A stretch of 64,000 nt of DNA, taken from contig JBCDIZ010000002.1 in assembly GCA_038748365.1 (NCBI GenBank), forward strand, positions 300,110-364,109. Reading direction: 5' to 3'. Source of the DNA: Alterisphingorhabdus sp038748365 (GTDB lineage Bacteria; Pseudomonadota; Alphaproteobacteria; Sphingomonadales; Sphingomonadaceae). How positions within the stretch are numbered: position 1 is the first letter of the stretch; every line of letters starts with the position of its first letter. The notes beneath the pieces are model-generated. The model ran no database searches. It saw nothing but the letters and a program-made list of their open reading frames with translations, and was not told where the DNA came from. Of the stretch, positions 8,236-16,490 are shown piece after piece. Both the position numbers and the translations under genes were made by a program.

Positions 8236-9717
8236 ATGAACAACCCGGAGCATCTGGATATCATTCTTGTCGGGGCAGGGATCTCCGGCCTCGGCACAGC
8301 GCATCATCTGCGCGAAAAATGCCCTGATAAACACTTCGCGATTCTTGAAGAAAAGCCGACATATGGCGGCACTTGGCATACCCATACCTATCCCGGAATT
8401 CGTTCAGACAGTGACCTTTATACCTTTGGTTATGAGTTCAAGCCATGGACCGGCGCGCCGATTGCCAGCGGTGAGCTGATCCTGAATTATCTCGGTGAGG
8501 TGATCGAGGAGGATAATCTTGATGAGCTGATCCGCTACAATCATCGCATAACGGCCGTGGAATGGGACAGTGAAACCCGCCGCTGGACAGTGAGCGTCCA
8601 TCATGTCGACAGCGGCGAAGATAAAACCCTGACATGCGATTTTTTCGTATGGACAGGTGGTTATTATGACCATCATAACCCGTATACGCCCGATTGGCCG
8701 GGCCTTGATGATTTCACTGGAGAGGTCGTCCACCCCCAGCATTGGCCAGAAGATATTGATCTGAACGGCAAGCGCGTCGTCGTCATCGGTTCAGGCGCAA
8801 CAGCGGCGACGTTGATCCCCAATATTGTTGATGATTGCGAGCATGTGACGATGCTGCAGCGATCACCAACCTATTTCTGGACCGCCCCCAACCGCAATGA
8901 GATGGCGGATAGGCTCCGCCTGCTCGATCTGCCTGAGGATTGGGTGCATGAAATTGTCCGGCGTGATTTGCTGCAAACGCAAAAAGAGGTGCAACAGGCG
9001 TCGGCGCAATATCCGGAATATATGAAAGCCGAGCTTCTCAAGGATGTAGCCGCTCATATCGGCGAAGAAATGACCAAAGAGCATTTCACACCATCCTATC
9101 GTCCATGGCAGCAGCGTCTTGCCTATGTTCCGGATGCGGATTTGTTCAATGCTCTGAAGGATGGCAGAGCCTCCATAGTTACAGATCATATTGAGCGCAT
9201 AACCGAAAGCGGCATTGTTCTGAAATCGGGCAAGATCCTTGACGCAGACACCATCATTACCGCGACCGGTTTTAACGCCATTAGCGCCGGCGGAATAGAC
9301 TTCACCATGGATGGAAAGAAGATCGATCCGTCAGATAGTTTCACATATCGCGGGATCATGCTCTCAGGCATCCCGAATTACGCGACGGTATTTGGCTATA
9401 TCCGCACCAGCTGGACCATGCGGGTGGATATGATCGGCAAATATCTGTGCCGTTTGTTCAAGCATATGGATGCGATTGGCGCCGAGGTCGTGACGCCAAA
9501 GCTGCGCCCGCAAGATGCTGATATGCCGAGAAACCGCTGGATTTCACCCGAAGAATTCAATCCCGGTTATATGCAGCGCAGCGCGCATCTTTTGCCGAGC
9601 AGTGGCGATAAAGAACCCTGGGTCTTTTCGCCCGATTACTACACCGAGAAAGACCAGCTTCCGAATTTCGACCTCAATGAAGATGCACTGGTGTATCAGT
9701 CGGGAGCGGCTACATGA
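8236..9717 (+). CDS. FAD-dependent monooxygenase, Baeyer-Villiger type I
   Basis: 493 residues with two Rossmann motifs: GAGISG (residues 13-18) for FAD and GSGATA (185-190) for NADPH. Between them is the type I Baeyer-Villiger fingerprint FxGxxxHxxxWP, matched exactly as FTGEVVHPQHWP (160-171). GGTWHTHTYPGIRSDSD near residue 44 is the usual FAD/substrate segment. Such enzymes insert one oxygen next to a ketone, giving an ester or lactone, using NADPH and O2. The start has GAGAGAGGG upstream. The stop overlaps the SDR gene by four bases, indicating translational coupling. Esterases nearby could hydrolyse the product. The ketone substrate is unknown. Confidence 0.92.
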   Translation: MNNPEHLDIILVGAGISGLGTAHHLREKCPDKHFAILEEKPTYGGTWHTHTYPGIRSDSDLYTFGYEFKPWTGAPIASGELILNYLGEVIEEDNLDELIRYNHRITAVEWDSETRRWTVSVHHVDSGEDKTLTCDFFVWTGGYYDHHNPYTPDWPGLDDFTGEVVHPQHWPEDIDLNGKRVVVIGSGATAATLIPNIVDDCEHVTMLQRSPTYFWTAPNRNEMADRLRLLDLPEDWVHEIVRRDLLQTQKEVQQASAQYPEYMKAELLKDVAAHIGEEMTKEHFTPSYRPWQQRLAYVPDADLFNALKDGRASIVTDHIERITESGIVLKSGKILDADTIITATGFNAISAGGIDFTMDGKKIDPSDSFTYRGIMLSGIPNYATVFGYIRTSWTMRVDMIGKYLCRLFKHMDAIGAEVVTPKLRPQDADMPRNRWISPEEFNPGYMQRSAHLLPSSGDKEPWVFSPDYYTEKDQLPNFDLNEDALVYQSGAAT

Positions 9718-10532
9718 AACTCTCAGGCAAGACATTGATCATTACCGGTGCCGCTTCGGGCATTGGACGCGCATTGGCCATTGAAGGTGCAAGGCGTGGT
9801 GTCTCGACAATCTGTACAGACCGCGATGGCGAGGGGCTCGATGAAACCAAAGCCTTGGTCTCCGAAATCGCTGATGCGGGCACCTGCTCAACCCATAGTT
9901 TGGACGTGACGGACCTCGCGGCATGGAGAGACCTTCGCTCATCGCTACAGAAAGAAGGTGACCAAATTGATGGCATCATCAACAATGCTGGCATCACCTT
10001 TGTCGGCAATGCTGAAGAGACCTCTTACGAGCAGATTAATCAGGTCATGGCGGTCAACTTTATGGGCCAGGTATATGGTTCGCGCGAGTTTCTCGCCGAT
10101 TTGAAAGATCGACCAGAGGCACTGATTGCCAATGTGTCGAGCATTTTGGGCCTCGTGCCGAAAGCCGACCAAGTGGCCTATTGCGCCTCAAAATTTGCCA
10201 TTCGCGGTTATACCGAGGTGCTTATGCAAGAATTGAAGGGGACCGACGTTCAGGTTTCAGCGATTTTTCCGGGCCATATCGGGACCGATATCCTTGCTAA
10301 TGCCATCCGCGCGGGCAGTATCTCCAGACTTGATCTGACAAGCGATGAGCAGGATGTGATAGCCAATCAGTTCAGGGAGCACGGCTTATCACCACAAAAG
10401 GCTGCGCAGATCATCATGGACGGAGTCGAAAATGGACAGTCACACATTCTCGTAGGCGATGATGCTATCCAGGCTGATCAATCATACCGCCAAGACCCTG
10501 ACAATTATGGAGCTGTGGTGGAGCCAGCGTAA
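9714..10532 (+). CDS. Short-chain dehydrogenase/reductase (SDR)
   Basis: 272 residues of the classical SDR fold. TGAASGIG at residues 11-18 is the cofactor loop, NNAG stabilises the central sheet, and the catalytic Ser (VSSILG) is followed by YCASK. The ATG overlaps the monooxygenase stop (ATGA), so the two are cotranscribed. The likely role, by context, is oxidation of an alcohol to the ketone accepted by the Baeyer-Villiger enzyme, or handling of an alcohol released by ester hydrolysis. NAD versus NADP preference cannot be settled, though a Asp after strand 2 (CTDRDGEG) favours NAD(H). Confidence 0.9.
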   Translation: MKLSGKTLIITGAASGIGRALAIEGARRGVSTICTDRDGEGLDETKALVSEIADAGTCSTHSLDVTDLAAWRDLRSSLQKEGDQIDGIINNAGITFVGNAEETSYEQINQVMAVNFMGQVYGSREFLADLKDRPEALIANVSSILGLVPKADQVAYCASKFAIRGYTEVLMQELKGTDVQVSAIFPGHIGTDILANAIRAGSISRLDLTSDEQDVIANQFREHGLSPQKAAQIIMDGVENGQSHILVGDDAIQADQSYRQDPDNYGAVVEPA

Positions 10533-10549
10533 GATTTTGTGGTAAAACC

Positions 10550-11323
10550 TTATCTCTGTATCTTCGGCCATAAGGCGCCAGCGCGCTGGCGATAGGCCTG
10601 ATAGGCGCTTCCAAAGTGCTCTTCCATCATCTGCTCTTCGCGCGGCAGGCGGGTGAAATAGAGAATAGCCCAGACAACCACCACTGGCGGCCCGACGACC
10701 CAGTTCTGGAACAGCAGTGGTTGTCCCAGCACGCAGAGCCAGATGGCGGTGTACATTGGGTGACGGATGCGCGCATAGATGCCATCAGTAATCAGCTGAT
10801 GGTCGCTACCGATCTGCAATGTCGCCGACCATTGTTTGCCGAGATCAGCATGGCTGCGGTAGAAAAACCACAGGCCAAAAAGGGTAATTGCTACGCCAAT
10901 AGCACTGGCAATTGGCCCAAGATCATAGTCCAGCGCGTCCAGCCATGGCGTTGCCAGCCTGATGACAGGTAGCGGGGCCATGGTGATAAATACGCCGAAC
11001 ATGACGATCAGATCAAAGCGATACACATAGTCACGGCGGACCGTTACGTTGCCAGCATTTTTGGCAAAAGGGCCACGAATGGCCATCTGCGCCAATATCA
11101 GCAGCGCGCCGATGACCATTGGCCAGCGCGGCGTAAAATCACTGCGCCAGAGATAGATGGCGATCGAGGCGAGAAAGATCAGTAGCGGGATGAGCGGCAG
11201 TTGACTGCTTTGGGCGCCGATAATTGTCCCTTTGGCTTTGTCTTGGTCATTATCGGAAGCGAGGTCGCTCGCATCGGAAGGATTGTCCGAAGCTGGGTCA
11301 GATGAGGCAGGTGCCTTATCCAT
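10550..11323 (-). CDS. Isoprenylcysteine carboxyl methyltransferase-family membrane protein
   Basis: 257 residues. The N-terminal 30 are low-complexity, rich in Ser, Asp and Asn (ASSDPASDNPSDASD). Four or more hydrophobic segments follow. The C-terminal part carries the family pattern: DGIYARIRHPMYTAIW, then EEQMMEEHFGSAYQAYR. Bacterial relatives are integral membrane methyltransferases of mostly unknown substrate. The gene overlaps the upstream gene by eight bases, suggesting an operon under the Fur-like box at 11921. Convergent with the SDR gene, with 17 bases between. Function beyond membrane SAM-dependent methylation is not inferable. Confidence 0.8.
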   Translation of the reverse strand: MDKAPASSDPASDNPSDASDLASDNDQDKAKGTIIGAQSSQLPLIPLLIFLASIAIYLWRSDFTPRWPMVIGALLILAQMAIRGPFAKNAGNVTVRRDYVYRFDLIVMFGVFITMAPLPVIRLATPWLDALDYDLGPIASAIGVAITLFGLWFFYRSHADLGKQWSATLQIGSDHQLITDGIYARIRHPMYTAIWLCVLGQPLLFQNWVVGPPVVVVWAILYFTRLPREEQMMEEHFGSAYQAYRQRAGALWPKIQR

Positions 11324-11882
11324 GACGCGTGCTATAGCGAGCCACTTTGGTTGGACGGGCTATAGAGATCACGTCTGCTTTCTTCTCAGTAGTCTCACTC
11401 TTTTTCGGCGACGCGCTGCCCGGTCGGGCCGGTAGTGTCTCGTCAAACGGGCAAGTCCCTGCGCGGACAAAGGGTTGCACATTGTCATTGGCCGTCGTGT
11501 TGTCTGACAGCACTTCACCGAGCGCGCGCAACACTGACCAGGCGGCCAATTGCAATGCCGTTGGAAGACCATGCGGAATGGCCCGACTGGTATGGATATG
11601 CCCGGCTTGCGGTGCATGGCGCAGCAGCATCAGCAGTGCCCTCTCATCACGTGACAGGACAGAGCTGCAGCTATGACCCGCCACTAACCCGCGACCGAGC
11701 AGCGCTTCGGTAAGGCAGAACAGACTTTCACAGGCCGAACTTAGCTCCGGCGCAGGGCTGTAAAACGCAATGGCTTTTTGCATCCCTGGCAGCGGGTTCT
11801 CACCCAATACCCGAGCCGCGGACCAGCAGCGGAAAAGACGGACGACAATCTCGCTGCGGTTAACCTCGGAATTTATCGCCAT
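11316..11882 (-). CDS. Small protein of unknown function, likely iron-regulated
   Basis: 188 residues, no signal peptide or membrane segment. The first about 125 residues look folded (FRCWSAARVLGENPLP, SACESLFCLTEALLG, LSRDERALLMLLR). The last 60 are low-complexity and basic. It lies downstream of the STN receptor gene on the same strand but has its own palindrome at 11921-11939, 39 bases before its ATG. The pattern 'R..C..A...G..PLP ... ACESLF ... LS.DE..LL.LL' loosely matches the 145-residue protein at 34756, which also directly follows a Fur-boxed receptor. No function is known to me. Confidence 0.7.
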   Translation of the reverse strand: MAINSEVNRSEIVVRLFRCWSAARVLGENPLPGMQKAIAFYSPAPELSSACESLFCLTEALLGRGLVAGHSCSSVLSRDERALLMLLRHAPQAGHIHTSRAIPHGLPTALQLAAWSVLRALGEVLSDNTTANDNVQPFVRAGTCPFDETLPARPGSASPKKSETTEKKADVISIARPTKVARYSTRHG

Positions 11883-11920
11883 GCTTATCCGTTTCCTTAA
11901 TGCTGTACCACAAATATGCT

Positions 11921-11939
11921 AATGCGACTTATTCGCATT
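11921..11939. promoter_or_regulatory. Fur-box-like palindrome
   Basis: AATGCGACTTATTCGCATT, a perfect 7-5-7 inverted repeat, 39 bases upstream of the 188-residue protein gene on the minus strand. The ATGCGA arms recur in the boxes at 19101 and 14557. The size and AATG...CATT ends fit a Fur-type iron box; which Fur-family protein binds is not shown. Confidence 0.6.
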
Positions 11940-12022
11940 TAAAGGGGCGAGAGTCAAGGCCGGATATCGATTGATATGTTTCTAGGATCAGAAGCTATGT
12001 GATAGATCCTGATCCCCTAAAT

Positions 12023-14530
12023 TCAGAAATCAAAACTCAACTCTGCACCAAAGACCTGCGGCGCACCAATTGTTGCCGAGCCAAGCCCGCCGCTCCCGAA
12101 GTCGTTGACGTTGATGCGAAAGGCATATTCCTCATCAAAGGCGTTGCGCACAAAGCCGTACACCGCGAAATTGTCGAATTCCCAACCGAGTCTGGCATTG
12201 ACCAGGAAATAATCATCAAGGCGGTTCGCGGCGAGATTTTCAATGTCGGAAAAGGCCGACGATGTATAGCTAGCATCAACGCTGGCAAAGAAGCCGCTTG
12301 AGGCGCGATGCACGGCCCCTAGGCTCAGCTGCAATTCCGGCGCTTGCGAAAATTCATTGCCGATCAGGCCCGACAAGCCGCCGGGTATCTCGAAATCAGG
12401 GTCTTCAATTTCCAGATCGGTAATCTCGGTATTATTATAGCCAACCGAGAGAAACAGCCTGGTCGCAGGCTCAGGCGAGTAGGTCAACTGACCTTCAAAG
12501 CCCCAAAGCCGTGATTGCCCGGCATTAAACGTCCTTCCCTCAAGTTCGTTGGGAAGCTCATTTCCGGTTCCGGTGAGAATCGGTGTGACGAAAATCTGCT
12601 GATCGTTCCAGTCCGAATAGAATATATTAGCATTGAGGCTGATTTTGCCGTCATCCGACTGCATGCGGTAGGATAGTTCATAATTCCAAAGAGATTCACT
12701 GCCAAAGGCAAATGGCGTGCCGCCAAGGGTGAGGTCGGCGCCACCAGGGCGATAGCCGCGCTGGGCGACAAAGGCGATGCGCTGATTGGCTGTCAGATCA
12801 TATTGCAGCCCGAATTTTGGCAGAAACGCATCGAAACTGGTGTCGGCCACCAGCACCGCGCCAAGATTGCTCACTACGTCAAATTGCGGAAATTCAGGGT
12901 CAATCAGAGTCGATTCCTGCTGGTCGGTATTGAAATTTTCATTGTCATAGCGCACGCCAAAAAGCAGCTTGAGTTTGTCGGTCAATGCATAGGAGCCATC
13001 AGCGTAAAAAGCGAAATTCTCAATTGTCTGCGATCCAGCCTCAATAATATTGAAATTGGTCTGGAAAAGGTTGTTGGGGGCTACAAAAACGCCTGTGAGG
13101 TTGCGATCAAATTCCTGTTCGCGGTTGAAATAATAGGCGCCGATCAGCAGGTCGAGCCGGTCACTTTCAAAATTGACCCGTAAATCGCTGGTCCAGACAT
13201 CTTCTGCATCGCTACCTGTATCGCTGAAGCCAGATGCTATTTCAGCAGGAGTAAGCGGAAACTGGTTTCCAGCCGTTTCACGCGCATTGGTGTAGGTGGT
13301 TTCCGAAACGATCGTTACCCGGTCAGATGCCTCATAGGTTACAAGCAGCGCTGCATTATGGGTGTCGATATCCAGTTGGGTTATATTAGTCTGATTCACC
13401 CGACGGGCAAAGAAATCCGGTCCCTGAACAATACCCGAGCCAAGCCCGGTGCTGGCATTGCCGAACGAATAGATATAGGTTCCAATGACCTTGAGGTTAT
13501 AGCTTGGCTCGACCAGTAATTTGCCGCGCAAGGTCAGCGATTCATCGGCATCCTGATCGTCGCGGCCATCGGCATTTGTGATAAAGCCGTCGGTTGAAAA
13601 ATAATCCGCCGAAAGCCGGAAAGCGATAACATCATCAACAATCGCGCCGCCGCCAGCCAATGCCAGACGCTGGGTATTAAACTCGGATATCTGCGCCAGC
13701 CCGGTTATATCATAATCATAGCTCGGGTCATTACTGCGGATGACAACTGCACCAGACAGGGCATTGCGCCCCTGTAATGTCGATTGCGGTCCGCGATAAA
13801 TCTCGACCTGGCCGATATCAAACAGACCATTTGGCCCGGCCTCAATCCCGAGATTAGACTGGAATATGCCATCAAAATACAGCGCTGACGTATTGGAGAC
13901 ACCCGTACTGAAAGTGCCGCCTATGGCGCTGGCGCCGCGGATGCTGAATGTGCCTTCGCCGCTTTCATTCTGGCTGACATTGGGAGTGAAACGGAAAATA
14001 TCAGTGGTGTCGCGGATGGTCAGGTCGCGCACCGTCTTTTCATCATACACCGCGACGCTGTCGGTGGTCTCGAGAAGATCCTGTTCACGCTTCTGGCCGT
14101 AGACGACAATCGGGTTGGTGCGAACGATAGCGTCTTCATCCGGTGCCTGTTGCGAATTGGCAATCGGCTGTGGTTGCGGCCTGGCAGCAGCAGCGCGCAC
14201 AATCACATAGCGGCCATTGCCTGAGCGTTTGTACGTCAGTCCCGATCCCGCCAATGTACGGCTTAACGCCTGCTCTGCCGTTAGCGAGCCGGAGACCCTT
14301 GGTGCTCTTTTGCCGCCGACCAAAGTATCGGGAGCGGTGATGGTCACGCCGTAGCGGCGGGCGATTTCCAAAATCGCCGCGTCCAGTGGTTGTGCTTCGA
14401 TGGTAACCTGCTGCGTGCCACCAGTCTGGGCCATGGCGGGCGTGGCCAGCACGCCAAGAGTGCCGACGCTTGCGGCACAAAGCAATGTAGTGAAAAGGCG
14501 CTTACCAGTCCTGCTATTCATATGTCTCAT
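12023..14530 (-). CDS. STN-domain TonB-dependent receptor (FecA-like), cassette 1
   Basis: About 835 residues from ATG 14530; an upstream TTG start at 14554 is less likely. ATG 14521 is also possible and begins directly at a typical signal peptide ending PAMAQ. Next comes an STN signalling domain (from IEAQPLDAAILEIARRYGV to RYVIVRAA), then a TonB box (PIVVYGQKRE) and a plug with IEIYRGPQSTLQGRNALSG-like residues. The barrel ends in Phe (ELSFDF). The STN domain is what transducing receptors use to signal to a FecR anti-sigma protein. Its FecR and sigma factor lie immediately upstream on the same strand. The ligand is presumably a ferric chelate. Confidence 0.92.
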   Translation of the reverse strand: MRHMNSRTGKRLFTTLLCAASVGTLGVLATPAMAQTGGTQQVTIEAQPLDAAILEIARRYGVTITAPDTLVGGKRAPRVSGSLTAEQALSRTLAGSGLTYKRSGNGRYVIVRAAAARPQPQPIANSQQAPDEDAIVRTNPIVVYGQKREQDLLETTDSVAVYDEKTVRDLTIRDTTDIFRFTPNVSQNESGEGTFSIRGASAIGGTFSTGVSNTSALYFDGIFQSNLGIEAGPNGLFDIGQVEIYRGPQSTLQGRNALSGAVVIRSNDPSYDYDITGLAQISEFNTQRLALAGGGAIVDDVIAFRLSADYFSTDGFITNADGRDDQDADESLTLRGKLLVEPSYNLKVIGTYIYSFGNASTGLGSGIVQGPDFFARRVNQTNITQLDIDTHNAALLVTYEASDRVTIVSETTYTNARETAGNQFPLTPAEIASGFSDTGSDAEDVWTSDLRVNFESDRLDLLIGAYYFNREQEFDRNLTGVFVAPNNLFQTNFNIIEAGSQTIENFAFYADGSYALTDKLKLLFGVRYDNENFNTDQQESTLIDPEFPQFDVVSNLGAVLVADTSFDAFLPKFGLQYDLTANQRIAFVAQRGYRPGGADLTLGGTPFAFGSESLWNYELSYRMQSDDGKISLNANIFYSDWNDQQIFVTPILTGTGNELPNELEGRTFNAGQSRLWGFEGQLTYSPEPATRLFLSVGYNNTEITDLEIEDPDFEIPGGLSGLIGNEFSQAPELQLSLGAVHRASSGFFASVDASYTSSAFSDIENLAANRLDDYFLVNARLGWEFDNFAVYGFVRNAFDEEYAFRINVNDFGSGGLGSATIGAPQVFGAELSFDF

Positions 14531-14556
14531 TTTCCCCTGATCCTGCTTTTGCAACC

Positions 14557-14573
14557 TATTCGCAATCGCATTT
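14557..14573. promoter_or_regulatory. Possible Fur-like site before receptor 1
   Basis: On the plus strand TATTCGCAATCGCATTT combines two overlapping half-sites (ATTCGCA and TCGCATT) like those of the palindrome at 11921-11939. It lies about 27 bases upstream of the preferred receptor start, in the FecR-receptor gap. The symmetry is imperfect, hence low confidence. Confidence 0.35.
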
Positions 14574-14671
14574 CGGACCTAGGACGTCTGAGATCGCCAA
14601 AGTGCCACATAGTGGGGCAAATTTTTTGTGGTGCCGCTTTTGGATTAGGCGGCAGTCAGGGCAAAAGCGGG

Positions 14672-15709
14672 CTAACGCGCGACAATCCGCTGACCATTAT
14701 CCGTAGTCACAACGCTTATCGGCAGCCCTTGGACCAGCTCTTGCAATATCGCATCGGTGTCACCGGCGTCATAAGCACCGGTGACCAGTAAGTCACTAAC
14801 AGCAGCATCGACAGCAATTGGCGTATCGGAATAGCGGTTGAGATCGGTGATGATCCTGGAAAGCGGGGCGCGCAGATAGAGCAGGCGGCCGGTGCGCCAG
14901 GCGGCAAACTCCGCAGGGAACAGCTCGCTGACCGAACCAAAGCCAATACCAGCGGTGGTCATAACTTGCTCACCGGCTTTCAACGATAGCTGCATGGGAC
15001 TGTTAGAAGCAGCAGAGTCGCGAGGCAGCATTAGCTCTACCGAACCTTCGCCGACAGCGACTGCAACCATGTCTTCGCTTGATTGGATATCGAATTTGGT
15101 ACCGGTTACGCGGACATCGACCAGCCCGGTATGCGCGATAAATGGCCTGTCGGCATCTTTGGCGACATCGAAATAGGCATTGCCTTTGTCGAGATAGGCA
15201 AGCCGCTGGCCTTCGCTAAGCTCAAGCCGCATCTCAGACGCTGCACCCAGAGTCACTTTGCTGCCATCTGGCAGGGTCACCAGCTTGCGCTGGCCGCGCT
15301 CGGTCGAGAGCACCAGAACTTCGCTCTCCGGCGTGCTGGAAAGCATGGTGGGAATATCGGCGAAGAAAACAAAGGCGAGCATCACGCTGGCCAAAACCGC
15401 TCCGGCAAAAGTGCGCGGGCCGAACAGATCGAACAGTCCGGCAAGGCGTGAGGGTTTCTGATCGACAAGCTTTATCGAGGCTTGTTGTGCTGCCACTGAC
15501 GCAGCCTCTGTCTGCGGTCTCAGCGACGGATCAAGCGCGATATTGCCAATGCCATGCCAGACAATCTGCGCTTCGGCATAGAGCTCGCGGTGCCGCGCAT
15601 CCTCGGCCATCCATTGTGCGAATTCGCGCTGTTCCGCATCGCTCAGCCCGGCTTCTCGGCGCACGCGCCACAGATGGGCTTCCTCACGGGCTTGGTGGAC
15701 GGTGCGCAT
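14672..15709 (-). CDS. FecR-type anti-sigma/sigma-regulator, cassette 1
   Basis: About 345 residues from ATG 15709, which shares bases with the sigma-factor stop in a TGATG arrangement; GTG 15712 is the alternative. Order of parts: cytoplasmic DUF4880-like segment (EEAHLWRVRREAGLSDAEQ, WMAEDARHRELYAEA), a transmembrane helix near residue 100 (AVLASVMLAFVFF), and the periplasmic FecR domain (STERGQRKLVTLPDGSKVTLG, DVRVTGTKFDI, VGEGSVEL). A C-terminal STN-like fold follows (APLSRIITDLNRYS to GQRIVAR). It senses the occupied receptor through its periplasmic part and controls the sigma factor encoded just upstream. Confidence 0.92.
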   Translation of the reverse strand: MRTVHQAREEAHLWRVRREAGLSDAEQREFAQWMAEDARHRELYAEAQIVWHGIGNIALDPSLRPQTEAASVAAQQASIKLVDQKPSRLAGLFDLFGPRTFAGAVLASVMLAFVFFADIPTMLSSTPESEVLVLSTERGQRKLVTLPDGSKVTLGAASEMRLELSEGQRLAYLDKGNAYFDVAKDADRPFIAHTGLVDVRVTGTKFDIQSSEDMVAVAVGEGSVELMLPRDSAASNSPMQLSLKAGEQVMTTAGIGFGSVSELFPAEFAAWRTGRLLYLRAPLSRIITDLNRYSDTPIAVDAAVSDLLVTGAYDAGDTDAILQELVQGLPISVVTTDNGQRIVAR

Positions 15710-16257
15710 CACAGGCCCTCTCTCTCGCTGCCATCCGGATTGTCGGACCGGGACAGCGCCTCGGCAATTGCCGCGGACGCATTGGCGATATGGCGCATCG
15801 CAGCCGTGCGGCTGACACCGAACAGCGCCCCGGCCTTTTCCGGCGTCAGCCCGTCAATGCGGTTTGCGATAAAGATGCCCCGGCGCCGTTCGGACATTGT
15901 GCGTAATGTCTCCTCCACTATTGCGACTTCTTGCTTCCCACCTAGGACGCGCTCAGGGTCGAAAGTGTCACATTGCGCCTCTAAAATTGTGGTCTCGGCA
16001 TAGCTCTCGCGCACCCGCAAGGCGCGCAATTCAGAGCGCATCTGGTTATGCGCCGTGACCCAGACAAAGCCTTCCATATCTCTGATTTCACTAAGATTGC
16101 CCCGCTCGGAAAGCTTGAGAAAAGCCTGATGCGCTACCTCCTCCGGATCGGGCGGCCCGGCGCCATAGGTACTTTCCAGGCCAGCAGCGAGCTTGCCGAA
16201 AAACCGGTGGTAAAATCGGGTGAAAGCGTTTTCTCCCGCCGCCTTGGGCGCAGACAT
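15709..16257 (-). CDS. ECF sigma factor (FecI-like), cassette 1
   Basis: 182 residues from ATG 16257; the same frame stays open to a TTG at 16383, which would add 42 non-conserved residues and is disfavoured. Region 2 covers YGAGPPDPEEVAHQAFLKL to FVWVTAHNQMRSELRALRVR. Region 4 has ERRRGIFIANRIDGLTPEK and the helix-turn-helix ALFGVSRTAAMRHI. Group IV sigma factors of this type direct RNA polymerase to one or few promoters, classically that of the partner receptor. The stop overlaps the FecR start, so both are translated together. All three sigma factors in the window share the YG(A/S)GPPDP motif. Confidence 0.9.
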   Translation of the reverse strand: MSAPKAAGENAFTRFYHRFFGKLAAGLESTYGAGPPDPEEVAHQAFLKLSERGNLSEIRDMEGFVWVTAHNQMRSELRALRVRESYAETTILEAQCDTFDPERVLGGKQEVAIVEETLRTMSERRRGIFIANRIDGLTPEKAGALFGVSRTAAMRHIANASAAIAEALSRSDNPDGSEREGL

Positions 16258-16490
16258 CTCATGCTGATCCGGCACTGACACAGCCGAATGGTGTTCGCTT
16301 TCCTGACTTTTGGAAAATTCGCGCAACGCCGATAACAACTCACAGCAAGGCGGGATATAGAGTTTGCCATCCGCGAACAACAAACCCGCATATCTTTGCC
16401 GATTGGATTCCGAAACACCCGCCTAGCAAGCCATGTACGCCCGCGCAATGCGAGCGGGTATTATACGCCCGTTGCTATTTACCTTGGGCT

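Noticed and set aside
16258..16383. 42-codon N-terminal extension of sigma factor 1 from a TTG
   Set aside because: TTG start without a clear ribosome site and residues unlike sigma region 2; ATG 16257 was preferred.
16440..16490. GC-rich inverted repeat after the receptor at 16491
   Set aside because: Arms are only about five bases and no T-run follows on the minus strand, so a terminator is not supported.
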